From Moraxella nasibovis (GTDB lineage: Bacteria; Pseudomonadota; Gammaproteobacteria; Pseudomonadales; Moraxellaceae), in the NCBI RefSeq assembly GCF_029581575.1, contig NZ_CP089975.1, positions 248,001-312,000 on the forward strand: 64,000 nucleotides of DNA, read 5' to 3'. Positions 49,716 to 58,536 of the stretch are shown piece by piece. Every line of letters begins with the position of its first letter. The stretch's first letter is position 1. A program made the translations under genes and the position numbers. The notes beneath the pieces were generated by a model that saw only the letters and a list, made by a program, of their open reading frames with translations, was not told where the DNA came from and did no database searches.

Positions 49716-50456
49716 ATGAGTAGTGTGAATAAAGTGATCATCGTGGGTCGTCTGGGTAATGACCCTGAAGTGCGTTCTTTTCAAAATGGTGGCGGCGTGA
49801 CCAACATTTCTGTGGCGACCTCAGAACGCTGGACGGACAAAAACACAGGCGAGCGCAAGGAGCAAACCGAATGGCACCGCATCAGCCTGTTTAATCGTTT
49901 GGGCGAGATCGCCGCTCAATATCTGCGCAAGGGCAGCATGGTGTACATCGAAGGCAGTCTGCAAACTCGTAAATACACCGACCAGCAGGGCGTGGAGCGT
50001 TATAGCACTGAGATTCGTGCGTCAGAAATGCGTATGCTGAGCTCTAATAATGAGCAAGGCGGCTTTGGTGGTAATCAAGGCTATAATAATGGCGGTGGTT
50101 TTGGTGGCAATGGTGGTTATCAAAACCAAAATAACCAGCAATGGGGCAATAATCAAAACCGTAATTTTAACCAAAATTATAACAATGATTATAATCAAGG
50201 TGGTTTCAATCAAGGTCAAGCCAATCAGAATTTTGGCAACCAAGGCGGTTTTAATCAAGGCAATCCAAACGCCCAATTCCAAAACGGCTTTGCAGGGCAA
50301 AATCAAGCATCATCTGCACCATCAAGCCCAGCTCAAAACAACATGCCACAGAATAACACCAACGCCTTTGGTGCACCGCCTGCCGCCAAGTCAGATGCAC
50401 CGCCCGCCGCTAAGCCAGCGTCATCGGCAGTGGCGGATGATGACATTCCTTTTTAA
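49716..50456 (+). CDS. ssb: Single-stranded DNA-binding protein
   Basis: 246 residues, longer than E. coli SSB (178). The N-terminal OB fold (1-110) begins [20 protein letters not shown]. An unusually long Gly/Asn/Gln-rich linker (about 112-210, repeated GGF, QNQN and NQGGFNQG units) leads to the acidic tip DDDIPF that docks partner proteins. The linker is Moraxellaceae-like in length; the repeats may vary between strains. A terminator follows. Confidence 0.97.
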   Translation: MSSVNKVIIVGRLGNDPEVRSFQNGGGVTNISVATSERWTDKNTGERKEQTEWHRISLFNRLGEIAAQYLRKGSMVYIEGSLQTRKYTDQQGVERYSTEIRASEMRMLSSNNEQGGFGGNQGYNNGGGFGGNGGYQNQNNQQWGNNQNRNFNQNYNNDYNQGGFNQGQANQNFGNQGGFNQGNPNAQFQNGFAGQNQASSAPSSPAQNNMPQNNTNAFGAPPAAKSDAPPAAKPASSAVADDDIPF

Positions 50457-50510
50457 TTTAAGCCTTTCTAAGCTTTTATTGAATGCTCTACCTTTAAGGC
50501 AATCACTAAA

Positions 50511-50538
50511 AACAGCTCAATGTTTGGGCTGTTTTTTT
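50511..50538 (+). terminator. Terminator after ssb
   Basis: AACAGCTCAA and TTGGGCTGTT around a 2-3 base loop, then TTTTTT. Confidence 0.88.
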
Positions 50539-50684
50539 ATTTGACATATCAAGAAAAGATTTGGAAATGAGTTTATAATACACCCATCAATGCAAAAACT
50601 GACAAACAGCCATCCAAGAACAAGAAACGATGGCGACTGTGTTTTTAGATAAATATGGCTTTGGCTTTAACAAAAGAGGTTTGA

Positions 50685-51254
50685 ATGAATTTTGAGATTT
50701 TATTGGGCATCTGCTTGGGCGTGGGCTTGGCGGCAAGTACGGGCTTTCGTGTGTTTGTTCCGCTGTTTGCCATGTCTTTGGCGGCGCATTTTGGTGTGTT
50801 GCCGCTTGGTGAGAATTGGCAGTGGCTGGGCAGCACGACGGCGCTTGTGATTTTGGGTGTGGCAAGCTTGGTGGAGTCGGTCAGCTATTTGGTACCGATC
50901 GTGGATAACTTTTTGGACGCCATTGCTGTACCTTTGGCGGGGCTTGCAGGCACGATTGTCATGGCATCAAGCCTTACAGAGCTAAGTCCCGCGATGACTT
51001 GGGCGCTTGCCATCGTGGCAGGTGGTGGTGCGGCAACTGCTGTCAAGACCACTTCTGCTGCCACTCGTGCTGTCTCGACCGCCACCACCGCAGGTACGGC
51101 AAACCCCGCCATCGGATTGGCGGAGACTGGCACAGCGATTGGGCTGTCAGTGCTGTCAATCTTTGCGCCTGTGGCGGCGGCAGTCGTGGTGGTGATTGGG
51201 CTGCTTGTGCTGATTTGGCTTGCCATGAAGCTCAAAAAACAGCTCGCCAAATGA
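50685..51254 (+). CDS. DUF4126 membrane protein
   Basis: 189 residues, very hydrophobic and Ala-rich. It has about four to five membrane segments, ASTGFRVFVPLF near the N-terminus, and a central AATAVKTTSAATRAVSTA segment characteristic of DUF4126. The function is unknown. It converges on the ygiC-like gene with a 16-bp gap. Confidence 0.82.
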   Translation: MNFEILLGICLGVGLAASTGFRVFVPLFAMSLAAHFGVLPLGENWQWLGSTTALVILGVASLVESVSYLVPIVDNFLDAIAVPLAGLAGTIVMASSLTELSPAMTWALAIVAGGGAATAVKTTSAATRAVSTATTAGTANPAIGLAETGTAIGLSVLSIFAPVAAAVVVVIGLLVLIWLAMKLKKQLAK

Positions 51255-51270
51255 CGATGGGTTTTTGGTT

Positions 51271-52416
51271 TTAATAAAAAACATGCGGCACAAAAACGCC
51301 ATCATCACCTGTGATGGCGCCATGACTTTCACGAATGCCAATACCAGCCGTGCCATGCCCGATGATCCAGCTGCTGAGGACGGCATACACACGCTCGCCT
51401 TGTGCGTCTGTAAAGCTTGGGGCGAGCTTGGCTTGTTGATACACAAAGCCTTCATGTCCATAGCCACCAGCGGTCTGCGTCTCGCCTTGTGGCGTGTGCA
51501 AGGTGATGTTTAAGCCTTGGCGGGAGAAAAAAGGCTTTTTGACAAAGTGGTCGCCCAGCGTGTCAGGTGAAAAATGGGCGGGCAAAAGATTGGGGTGGTT
51601 GGGAAACAGCTCCCACAGCATGCACAGCATGGCTTTATTGCCAAACAAAAGCTTATAGGCAGGCTCAATGAAAGTCGTGCGACTACTGGCAAGATACTGC
51701 CCAAAGTCGTCTTGGACGAGCCACTCCCAAGGGTAGAGTTTGAACAGCTGCTCGATCGGCTCGTCATACAAATCCACAAACACCCCTTGTGCGTCATGAT
51801 GACCGATGTCACTAATGTCAATGAAGTGGGTGCTAAGACCTGCTTGCTTGGCGATGTCTTGCAGATGGCGTGTGGCGATGACATCCTCGCTTTCATCGCT
51901 CATGGCGGTAAAGTACAAGGGGTGGGGTGATTTTAGGGCTTTAAATTCAAGCAAAAGCCGCTCATGAATGCTATTAAATTGTTTGGCGTTCAGGTTTTGT
52001 GTGCGTAGCCATTGCCGCTGTGCCGCACCGCTTTCTAAGATGAGCGTGGGTGTGTCGGCGTTGTATTCATACAGCTTGGGCGCATCTTTGCCATCATACC
52101 AAAGATCAAAACGACCGTAGAGTGTGGGCGTGTCAGGGTGAAAACTGCTCTCAATCAGATGTGCGGACGCATCATCAATGCCAAGGCGAGTATAATCGCC
52201 TGTTTTGATGACATGGCGTGCGGCGGCAAAATACATCTGGTGCAGCTCTTTGGTCGCCTCCGCCAGCGTGTCAATCTGACGCTCATCAAAGGCGTAGTAG
52301 GCGTCATTTTGCCAATGCGTCTGCCAAAACTTAGGATCAATGCCCTGATAATCAAAGCCTAGGCGTGCAAGATCACTTTGCCAGTCATGGCTTGAAATGA
52401 AATGTTCTCGTCTCAC
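51271..52416 (-). CDS. Glutathionylspermidine synthase-like ATP-grasp protein (YgiC/YjfC type)
   Basis: 381 residues of the GSP_synth C-terminal-like family. Signature segments are LYGRFDLWYDG, YEYNADTPTLILESG, and the ATP-binding KPFFSRQGLNITLH near residue 300. These stand-alone enzymes (YgiC, YjfC) have the synthetase fold without the amidase domain; activity with glutathione and spermidine is unproven. It overlaps the upstream lipoprotein gene by 4 bp (ATGA), the same pairing as ygiB-ygiC in E. coli. Confidence 0.87.
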   Translation of the reverse strand: MRREHFISSHDWQSDLARLGFDYQGIDPKFWQTHWQNDAYYAFDERQIDTLAEATKELHQMYFAAARHVIKTGDYTRLGIDDASAHLIESSFHPDTPTLYGRFDLWYDGKDAPKLYEYNADTPTLILESGAAQRQWLRTQNLNAKQFNSIHERLLLEFKALKSPHPLYFTAMSDESEDVIATRHLQDIAKQAGLSTHFIDISDIGHHDAQGVFVDLYDEPIEQLFKLYPWEWLVQDDFGQYLASSRTTFIEPAYKLLFGNKAMLCMLWELFPNHPNLLPAHFSPDTLGDHFVKKPFFSRQGLNITLHTPQGETQTAGGYGHEGFVYQQAKLAPSFTDAQGERVYAVLSSWIIGHGTAGIGIRESHGAITGDDGVFVPHVFY

Positions 52417-53030
52417 GAACGACCGCCACCTGAGCGCTTGCCAGTGCTGCCAAAGCCTCTGCGTGGCGTGGCTTGCTGAGCGTTTTGGGCTTGGCTGCTT
52501 TGGTAGTTTTGGGTGCTTTGGGCGGCGCTTTGACGCTGTCCTGCTGCCTGTCCGCTTTGTACTGATTGGGCGGCATTATTGTTCGCTGCTGGCTGCTGCG
52601 TGGTGGCAGGGGCTTGTGCGGTCTTGGATGCATCTGCCACTCGGGCATTGCCTGCTTTATTGGCAAGGTAGCCTGCTGCCGCACCCGCTGCCGCACCTGC
52701 CAAGAGTGCGCCACCGACACCCATGCCGTCATCCGCTTGTGCGCCATCAGCTGGCAGGGCTTCTTGACCCTCAGGGATTACTTCTGTCGCCTGAGCTTCA
52801 AGCTGTGCGGCGGTGTCATTGATGGTAGCAGCCTCAGCTTTGGCTTGGGCGGCAGCCAAGCGAGCCTGAGCCTCAGCAAGCTCACGCTCAGCATCCGCCA
52901 AGCTTTGTTCGGCGGTCTGTGGGGCTGTCTGGGGCTGTGTTGGTGCAGGCGAGCAGGCGGACAGTCCAAGTGTGCCAAGCCCAAGTAGTGCCAAAGACAG
53001 TGGTTTTTTGGTGTTTTTAAAGATGGTCAT
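52413..53030 (-). CDS. YgiB-like lipoprotein with Gly/Ala-rich region
   Basis: 205 residues. Lipoprotein signal with lipobox LSAC (Cys about 26). It then has an Ala/Glu-rich coiled-coil-like stretch (AERELAEAQARLAAAQAKAE, about 47-66), a glycine-zipper-like GALLAGAAAGAAAGYLANKAG, a Gln/Ala/Ser-rich region, and a C-terminal RRGFGSTGKRSGGGRS tail that resembles YgiB (DUF1190). The following YgiC-like gene overlaps it. It is probably an outer-membrane or periplasmic lipoprotein working with the ATP-grasp enzyme. Confidence 0.78.
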   Translation of the reverse strand: MTIFKNTKKPLSLALLGLGTLGLSACSPAPTQPQTAPQTAEQSLADAERELAEAQARLAAAQAKAEAATINDTAAQLEAQATEVIPEGQEALPADGAQADDGMGVGGALLAGAAAGAAAGYLANKAGNARVADASKTAQAPATTQQPAANNNAAQSVQSGQAAGQRQSAAQSTQNYQSSQAQNAQQATPRRGFGSTGKRSGGGRS

Positions 53031-53235
53031 GATTTTTGCCTTTAAAACGAAGATGAATAATAAAAAGGGTTTTTAGATTATTATGCGGTTAAATGAGTGA
53101 TTTTACAAGGTTTTTTTGTGATAAGTGTGCTTTGTTTTGCGTCTATGTGTTTCCCAAATCATGAAGTCATGCTATAATTTAGCCGATGTATGAGCCAGTA
53201 TTTTTGTATTTTGCCAATAATTTTTTGATGCGATC

Positions 53236-54060
53236 ATGACCATGCCTGATAAAATTTCCCCTTCAACCAAGCAAGCAGGTTTTTTTGACCGTCTTTGGCA
53301 GGGTTTCTTGACGACGGTTGGTACGGAGCGATTTTTCCATATTTTCTCCCCGTGGGTGAAGTGGCTTGCTGCCATCTCGGCGGTATTATTGACGCTTGGC
53401 ACGGTGTGGGGCCTGGGTTTTGCGCCGCCTGATTATTTGCAAGGCAACAGCTATCGCATCATCTTTATCCATGTGCCAGCTGCCAGCCTTGCCATGAGCA
53501 TTTATTTTGCCTTGGCGGTGCTTGGGGTGATTTTCTTGGTATGGAAAATCAAAACCGCCAACATCGTCGCCCAAGCCATCGCACCGATTGGTTTTATTTT
53601 TTGTGTGCTGAGTTTGATCACAGGGTCGATTTGGGCAAGACCGACTTGGGGCACTTATTGGGTGTGGGATGCTCGCCTGACGAGTATGCTGATTTTGGCG
53701 TTTTTGTATGTGGGGGTGATGGCGCTGTTTGCCGCCTTTGAACACAGCCAAAACCGCGGCAAGGCAGCAGCGATTTTATCCATCGTCGGCGTGGTCAATT
53801 TACCCATCATCAAATATTCGGTGGAGTGGTGGAATACGCTGCACCAAGGGGCGACTTTTACGGTCACCAATGCACCAAAAATGTCCGCCAGTATGTGGCT
53901 GCCACTACTTGTGATGCTGCTTGGTATGTATTTTTTGGTGGCGGCACTTGCCATCTATCGCACCAATTCTTTGATTTTGGCTCGTGATCATAATAAATCT
54001 TGGGTACAAAAATTACTCAATCAGCCAGCCAACCCAAACCATAAGGGCAGCAAGCGATGA
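53236..54060 (+). CDS. ccmC: Haem exporter membrane protein CcmC
   Basis: 274 residues with six predicted membrane segments. The tryptophan-rich haem-binding motif is WARPTWGTYWVWDARLTS, and flanking His residues lie in FIHVPAASLAM and NTLHQGA. CcmC loads haem onto CcmE for cytochrome c maturation. It overlaps ccmD by 4 bp. ccmA and ccmB are not upstream, where a ygiB-like gene lies divergent. Confidence 0.95.
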   Translation: MTMPDKISPSTKQAGFFDRLWQGFLTTVGTERFFHIFSPWVKWLAAISAVLLTLGTVWGLGFAPPDYLQGNSYRIIFIHVPAASLAMSIYFALAVLGVIFLVWKIKTANIVAQAIAPIGFIFCVLSLITGSIWARPTWGTYWVWDARLTSMLILAFLYVGVMALFAAFEHSQNRGKAAAILSIVGVVNLPIIKYSVEWWNTLHQGATFTVTNAPKMSASMWLPLLVMLLGMYFLVAALAIYRTNSLILARDHNKSWVQKLLNQPANPNHKGSKR

Positions 54061-54299
54061 CGCCATATTTTTCAAGTTTTCAAGATTTCGTGCAGATGCA
54101 GGGGCATGGGGCGTTCGTGTGGGCGTGCTATGGCATCAGTTTTTTTGCTTTATTGGCGCTCATCGTTTATGCAAAAAAAGAGCGTAAAGCCACGATCGAT
54201 CGGCTGCGTCGTCAGGCGGGCGCTCAGCCCACTCGCTTGACCAATAAGCAAAGACAAGCACTGGGTGCCGATAACGGCTTAACTGGCAAAGATGGTTGA
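54057..54299 (+). CDS. ccmD: Haem exporter protein CcmD
   Basis: 80 residues with one membrane segment (about 20-38, FVWACYGISFFALLALIVYA) and a basic cytoplasmic tail. It is small and weakly conserved; the assignment relies on position between ccmC and ccmE and on the WACYGISF pattern. It helps release holo-CcmE from CcmC. Confidence 0.88.
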   Translation: MTPYFSSFQDFVQMQGHGAFVWACYGISFFALLALIVYAKKERKATIDRLRRQAGAQPTRLTNKQRQALGADNGLTGKDG

Positions 54300-54364
54300 A
54301 ATTTTAATCATCACCCACATCTTACAATCTACCTAATAATACCAAACTGATAGCAGAATTAACC

Positions 54365-54880
54365 ATGAATAATGTCAGACAAAAAAAGCTCATGTGGGTC
54401 ATCGCCATGCTGGTGGGGGCAGTGATTGCGGTCGGGCTGATTTTATACGCCATTCGTCAGCAGACGGATTATTATTTTGATCCGACCGCCATCTCTCAGG
54501 GGCAGGCACCAGAATCCAAGCGCATTCGTGCAGGCGGTATGGTGGTGGCAGGCTCGGTCAAGCGAGACCCAAGCGATCAGCTGAATGTGCAGTTCCAAAT
54601 CACTGATTATAAAGCGGTGGTGCCTGTGACTTATCGTGGCGTATTGCCTGACTTGTTCGCTGAAAACTCTGGCATCGTGGCGACAGGCGAGCTGCAAGAT
54701 GGTGTGTTTGTGGCGTCTGAGGTGCTGGCAAAGCATGATGAAAACTATATGCCGCCAGAGGTTGCCAAATCTTTAAAGCAAGAACACGCCGCTCGTGGTA
54801 CCGATGTCAGTGGTGAGCAATTTACACCTGCCGTGCCGATGAGTGAAATCGATGAGCGTGAGGCAAAGCAGGCGCAGTGA
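54365..54880 (+). CDS. ccmE: Cytochrome c maturation haem chaperone CcmE
   Basis: 171 residues with an N-terminal membrane anchor (about 10-30). The OB-fold domain has [12 protein letters not shown] and [20 protein letters not shown], and the haem-attaching His is in [14 protein letters not shown], followed by the conserved Tyr. No further ccm gene follows; a terminator lies 54 bp downstream. Confidence 0.95.
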   Translation: MNNVRQKKLMWVIAMLVGAVIAVGLILYAIRQQTDYYFDPTAISQGQAPESKRIRAGGMVVAGSVKRDPSDQLNVQFQITDYKAVVPVTYRGVLPDLFAENSGIVATGELQDGVFVASEVLAKHDENYMPPEVAKSLKQEHAARGTDVSGEQFTPAVPMSEIDEREAKQAQ

Positions 54881-54933
54881 TGTAGATTTTGCTCTTATAT
54901 GCTTAATTTTGGTTTTTTTTAGTATGCCATAAA

Positions 54934-54958
54934 GGCGAGCGTTGGCTCGTCTTTTTGT
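54934..54958 (+). terminator. Terminator after ccmE
   Basis: GGCGAGC-GTTG-GCTCGTC followed by TTTTTG. Confidence 0.88.
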
Positions 54959-55171
54959 TTTGAATGCGAGCGGTTTTGATGGCTTAAATGACTGGATGGC
55001 TTTTTAAATGACTTAAGTGGAGTTTTTAATGATTGTAGTCATACAGATTTTTTTTTGCAAAATTGATAAAAAATAAGGCAAATTGAGCATTTGCTTGATT
55101 TGATGGTTGATTTTTGTTGGTAAGATTGGTAAATTGCAAGGCAGGCAAATGGATAATTTAAGGAGAAAATT

Positions 55172-56299
55172 GTGCCTGCATTAAGAAATGACATTGATCC
55201 TGATGGATTGCTTGAATATTCGGTGGTTTATACAGACCGTGCGTTGAATCATATGTCGCAAGTTTTTCAGCAGGTCATGCGTGATTTGTCTGGCGAATTA
55301 AAATCTTTGTACCAAGCGGATGCGGTCGCCATCGTGCCAGGTTCAGGTACGGCAGGCATGGAGGCGGTGGCTCGTGCTTTTGCTTATGACAAAGACTGTG
55401 TCATCATCAGAAATGGTTGGTTTAGCTACCGTTGGACGCAGATTTTGGAAGTTACAGGCGTGGCAAAATCCAGTGAGGTTTTTTGTGCCAGCCATACAGG
55501 CGATGACAAGGCGGTGTTCGCCCCAGCAAAGATTGATGAAGTGGTGGCGTTCATTCGTGATAAAAAACCTCAGGTGGTGTTCGCTCCCCATGTGGAGACG
55601 GCGTCTGGCATGATGCTTACCGATGCGTACATCAAGGCATTGGGCGAGGCGGTACATGAGGTGGGCGGACTGCTTGTGATTGATTGCATTGCGTCTGGCT
55701 GCATATGGCTGGACATGAAAGCGCTTGGCGTTGATGTGCTGATTTCTGCACCGCAAAAGGGACTGTCAAGCACGCCGTGTGCAGGTCTTGTGATGATGAA
55801 TGAAAAGGCTCGTGAAGTGGTGCTGTCAAGCGTACCAAGTAGTTTTTCACTGGACTTAAAATCATGGCTAAACATCATGACGGCTTATGAAAATGGCGGT
55901 CATGCGTATTATGCGACCATGCCAACGGACGGACTAAGACAGCTAAGAGATGCACTGTTTGAGGCAAAACAAATTGGCTATGATGCCCTAAAAACCGCCC
56001 AAATCAAACTTGGCGAGGGTATTTTGGCAGTGCTAAACGACAAAGGCATTCAAAGCGTGGCACACCCAGACTATCAGGCAAGAGGCGTGGTGGTTTGCCA
56101 TGCACCCAGTGAGGCGGTGCATAAGGGCGTGGCATTTGCTGAGCAAGGACTGCAAATCGCTGCTGGTACGCCGCTGCAAGTTGGCGAGCCTGCTGGCTAT
56201 CAGAGCTTTCGCATTGGGCTGTTTGGTCTGGACAAGCTGACCGATGTTGAGGCGACGATTGCACGCTTTAAGGCGGCGGCTGATAAGGTGTTTGGCTAA
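55172..56299 (+). CDS. Class V PLP-dependent aminotransferase (serine/alanine-glyoxylate type)
   Basis: 375 residues starting with GTG at 55172 after AAGGAGA. Fold-type I aminotransferase: GSGTAGMEAVARAF binds the PLP phosphate, DCIASGC holds the ring-binding Asp, and SAPQKGLSSTPCAG holds the Schiff-base Lys. It resembles alanine/serine-glyoxylate or related aminotransferases; the exact amino donor cannot be assigned. The gene stands alone, with tRNA-Ser downstream on the opposite strand. Confidence 0.87.
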   Translation: MPALRNDIDPDGLLEYSVVYTDRALNHMSQVFQQVMRDLSGELKSLYQADAVAIVPGSGTAGMEAVARAFAYDKDCVIIRNGWFSYRWTQILEVTGVAKSSEVFCASHTGDDKAVFAPAKIDEVVAFIRDKKPQVVFAPHVETASGMMLTDAYIKALGEAVHEVGGLLVIDCIASGCIWLDMKALGVDVLISAPQKGLSSTPCAGLVMMNEKAREVVLSSVPSSFSLDLKSWLNIMTAYENGGHAYYATMPTDGLRQLRDALFEAKQIGYDALKTAQIKLGEGILAVLNDKGIQSVAHPDYQARGVVVCHAPSEAVHKGVAFAEQGLQIAAGTPLQVGEPAGYQSFRIGLFGLDKLTDVEATIARFKAAADKVFG

Positions 56300-56379
56300 G
56301 TAATTGCACTTGCTTTATCATGAAAAATCCCCTTTTGATGAGTGTATCAAAAGGGGATTCTACCGTAAAAAATGTAGTT

Positions 56380-56470
56380 TGGCGGAGACGGAGGGATTCG
56401 AACCCTCGATACGCTATTAACGTATACACACTTTCCAGGCGTGCGCTTTCGACCACTCAGCCACGTCTCC
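56380..56470 (-). tRNA. tRNA-Ser (anticodon GGA)
   Basis: A 91-nt class II tRNA on the minus strand: acceptor GGAGACG/CGTCTCC, anticodon loop CTGGAAA, long variable arm and encoded CCA. Confidence 0.96.
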
Positions 56471-56514
56471 AATCTGTCTATTATAGCAAAATTTTTTGGC
56501 TTTGTCTTGCGATT

Positions 56515-57147
56515 TTAATGATTATTTGCTTTGTCAAAAAATACGCTTTTGATGCGGGTGATGGCGATGATGGCAGCGACGACAAGCACGACGACAACCA
56601 CGATTTTGCTGATGGGCGAGATGAAACTCTCCACCATCTCGTAGTTTGCTCCAAGTACATAACCTGCATACGCCAGTAGGGTTGTCCAGATTGCCGAACC
56701 GATGGCAGTCAAGGTCAAAAACGGCAACATTGGCATACGAGCCATGCCAGCAGGAATGGAGATGAGCGAGCGAATGGCAGGAATCATGCGTCCAAAAAAC
56801 ACGACCGATTTGCCGTATTTGTGAAACCATGCTTGGGCATTGGTGATGTCTGATGGCTTGACTAGGACATATTTGCCGTATTTTTCAGCCAGACTGTATA
56901 GGCGTTTTTCGTCAAGCACGGTGCCAAAATAATACAAAGGCAACGCCCCAAGCACCGAGCCTAGCGTGCCTGCAATGATGACGGCGATGATGTTCATCTG
57001 ACCCATGGCGGCGGCAAAACCTGCGGCAGGCATGATGAGTTCGCTAGGGATGGGTGGAAACACATTTTCCAAAAACATCATCAAGCCAACGCCAAGCAGA
57101 CCCAATTTGTCCATGATGGCAAGCACCCACTGGCTGATCGTATCCAT
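56515..57147 (-). CDS. DedA-family (SNARE-associated/VTT) membrane protein
   Basis: 210 residues, with membrane segments near 10-35, 45-75, 135-160 and 170-195. The family motif FFGRMIPAIRSLISIPAGMARM and the N-terminal ENVFPPIPSELIMPAAG with its acidic residue are present. DedA proteins flip lipid carriers or phospholipids and need the proton gradient. It lies between tmRNA and tRNA-Ser on the minus strand. Confidence 0.92.
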   Translation of the reverse strand: MDTISQWVLAIMDKLGLLGVGLMMFLENVFPPIPSELIMPAAGFAAAMGQMNIIAVIIAGTLGSVLGALPLYYFGTVLDEKRLYSLAEKYGKYVLVKPSDITNAQAWFHKYGKSVVFFGRMIPAIRSLISIPAGMARMPMLPFLTLTAIGSAIWTTLLAYAGYVLGANYEMVESFISPISKIVVVVVLVVAAIIAITRIKSVFFDKANNH

Positions 57148-57164
57148 ATTTTAGACTTAAATAA

Positions 57165-57193
57165 AAAATCAACCACGCTAAGTGATTGATTTT
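57165..57193 (-). terminator. Terminator of ssrA
   Basis: On the minus strand AATCAATCAC and GTGGTTGATT form a stem around TTAGC and are followed by TTTT, 17 bp after the tmRNA 3' end. Confidence 0.75.
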
Positions 57194-57209
57194 ATGTAAA
57201 AAATAAACT

Positions 57210-57567
57210 TGGTGGAGATGGCGGGAGTTGAACCCGCGTCCGCCAGCACTACGCCCATAGCTCTACATGCTTAGAATCTGTCTTTGGCTTTAATCCGCAC
57301 CGATCCGACAGTCAGGATGGATTGGACGATTTGCTAAGAGTTCGCACCTGTCATCGCAACGCTAACAGATGCTATCCTTTGTGCGTTCGCATCGGGGTGA
57401 GCAACCAGACCAAAGGCAATCTGTGCCGACCCAAGCAGCCCTTAGGCTGCTAGTGCGTAAGTTTCGTCGTTTGCGACTATTTTAAGTGGTACTGTATTTA
57501 CAAGAGATTACCACTCTTGACATGCACTATTGAGTTTCATTACCAGCGTCGAAGCCAGAACATCCCC
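57210..57567 (-). ncRNA. ssrA: Transfer-messenger RNA (tmRNA)
   Basis: A 358-nt RNA for rescue of stalled ribosomes. The 5' end GGGGATGTTCTGGCTTCGAC and the 3' end with T arm GGGTTCAACTCCC, acceptor CATCTCC and encoded CCA form the tRNA-like part. The tag frame reads GCAAACGACGAAACTTACGC and on, encoding ANDETYALAA and a TAA stop. Confidence 0.97.
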
Positions 57568-57633
57568 AATATGTGAGCATTGTAACAAATAAAAGGCTTG
57601 GTGGCAATGCCGGCCATGTTTTATTTTGTATGC

Positions 57634-58419
57634 TTAATGTTTAAGAGTGGTTTCTTTGCCTGTCTTGTCGATGTAGTATGCTCGGCTGTCTTTGATGACA
57701 AAGGCAAGACCGTCGATGAAGTTGGCGGGTGCGTCATAGATGGCTGGGATAATCAGCTCGCCTTTGGGATTGATGTGACCGTATTTGTAGCCGTCACTTC
57801 CTTTGATGCCAATGGACGCTAAGCCCTCAGAAAAATCCTCTGCGGTGTCAAAGGTGGGTGCAACGATGGTTTTTCCGTCTTTGTTAAGATAGCCCCATTT
57901 GCCATCAATTTGCACACGCACCAAGCCATTTTCAAACCAGTCTCCTGTGTTTGGGTAGCGGGCGGCGATGACGACTTTGCCTTTTTTGTCGATGAAACCG
58001 TATTTGCCGTCTTGTTTGATCTTGGCACGACCCTCCCAAAAGCCCCACGCATCGTCAAATTTGGGCTTGATGACAAGCGTGCCTTTGGGGTTGATGAAGC
58101 CGTATTTGCCGTCTTGTTTGATGAGTGCCAGACCATCATCAAAGCTGTCAGCAAAGTCAAACTGCGGCTCAATGACGACCTTACCCTCGGCATTGGCATA
58201 GCCGTACAGACTGCCTTTTTTGATGACGGCAAGGTTTTCGTTGTATTGACAATCCTCTGTCTGGTGCACGAAATGATGCCCAGCAGGCAGGGTAATCTGG
58301 CTTTCACACGCCAGCGCATGATCTGGTGAGTCAGGCGATGATGGCTCGGCGTGCGCCAAGGCTGGAACAAGCACCAGTACAGGGAGTAGTTTGGATAAAG
58401 TGGTGTGTTTTTGGTTCAT
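57634..58419 (-). CDS. WG-repeat protein, exported
   Basis: 261 residues from the ATG at 58419; the longer frame from 58482 includes intergenic tandem repeats. A signal peptide is visible (MNQKHTTLSKLLPVLVLVPALAHA). About seven WG/KWGFI-type repeats follow, such as YGYANAEGKVVIEPQFDFAD and YGFINPKGTLVIKPKFDDAW, each ~30 residues with the glycine-aromatic signature. WG repeats form beta-sheet scaffolds; the partner is unknown. It may be periplasmic or outer-surface. Confidence 0.85.
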   Translation of the reverse strand: MNQKHTTLSKLLPVLVLVPALAHAEPSSPDSPDHALACESQITLPAGHHFVHQTEDCQYNENLAVIKKGSLYGYANAEGKVVIEPQFDFADSFDDGLALIKQDGKYGFINPKGTLVIKPKFDDAWGFWEGRAKIKQDGKYGFIDKKGKVVIAARYPNTGDWFENGLVRVQIDGKWGYLNKDGKTIVAPTFDTAEDFSEGLASIGIKGSDGYKYGHINPKGELIIPAIYDAPANFIDGLAFVIKDSRAYYIDKTGKETTLKH

Positions 58420-58454
58420 GATTGTGTTTTTATTTGATTTGATGGCATTTATTA

Positions 58455-58527
58455 TACCACGATTGCGCCATGACCATACCACGATTGCGCCATGACCATA
58501 CCAAGATTATGCCATGATTGCGCCATG
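58455..58527. repeat. 22-bp tandem repeats between glnD and WG gene
   Basis: TACCACGATTGCGCCATGAC plus CA is repeated exactly at 58455-58476 and 58477-58498, followed by a degenerate third unit and the partial ATTGCGCCATG to 58527. Confidence 0.88.
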
Positions 58528-58536
58528 TCAGACACA

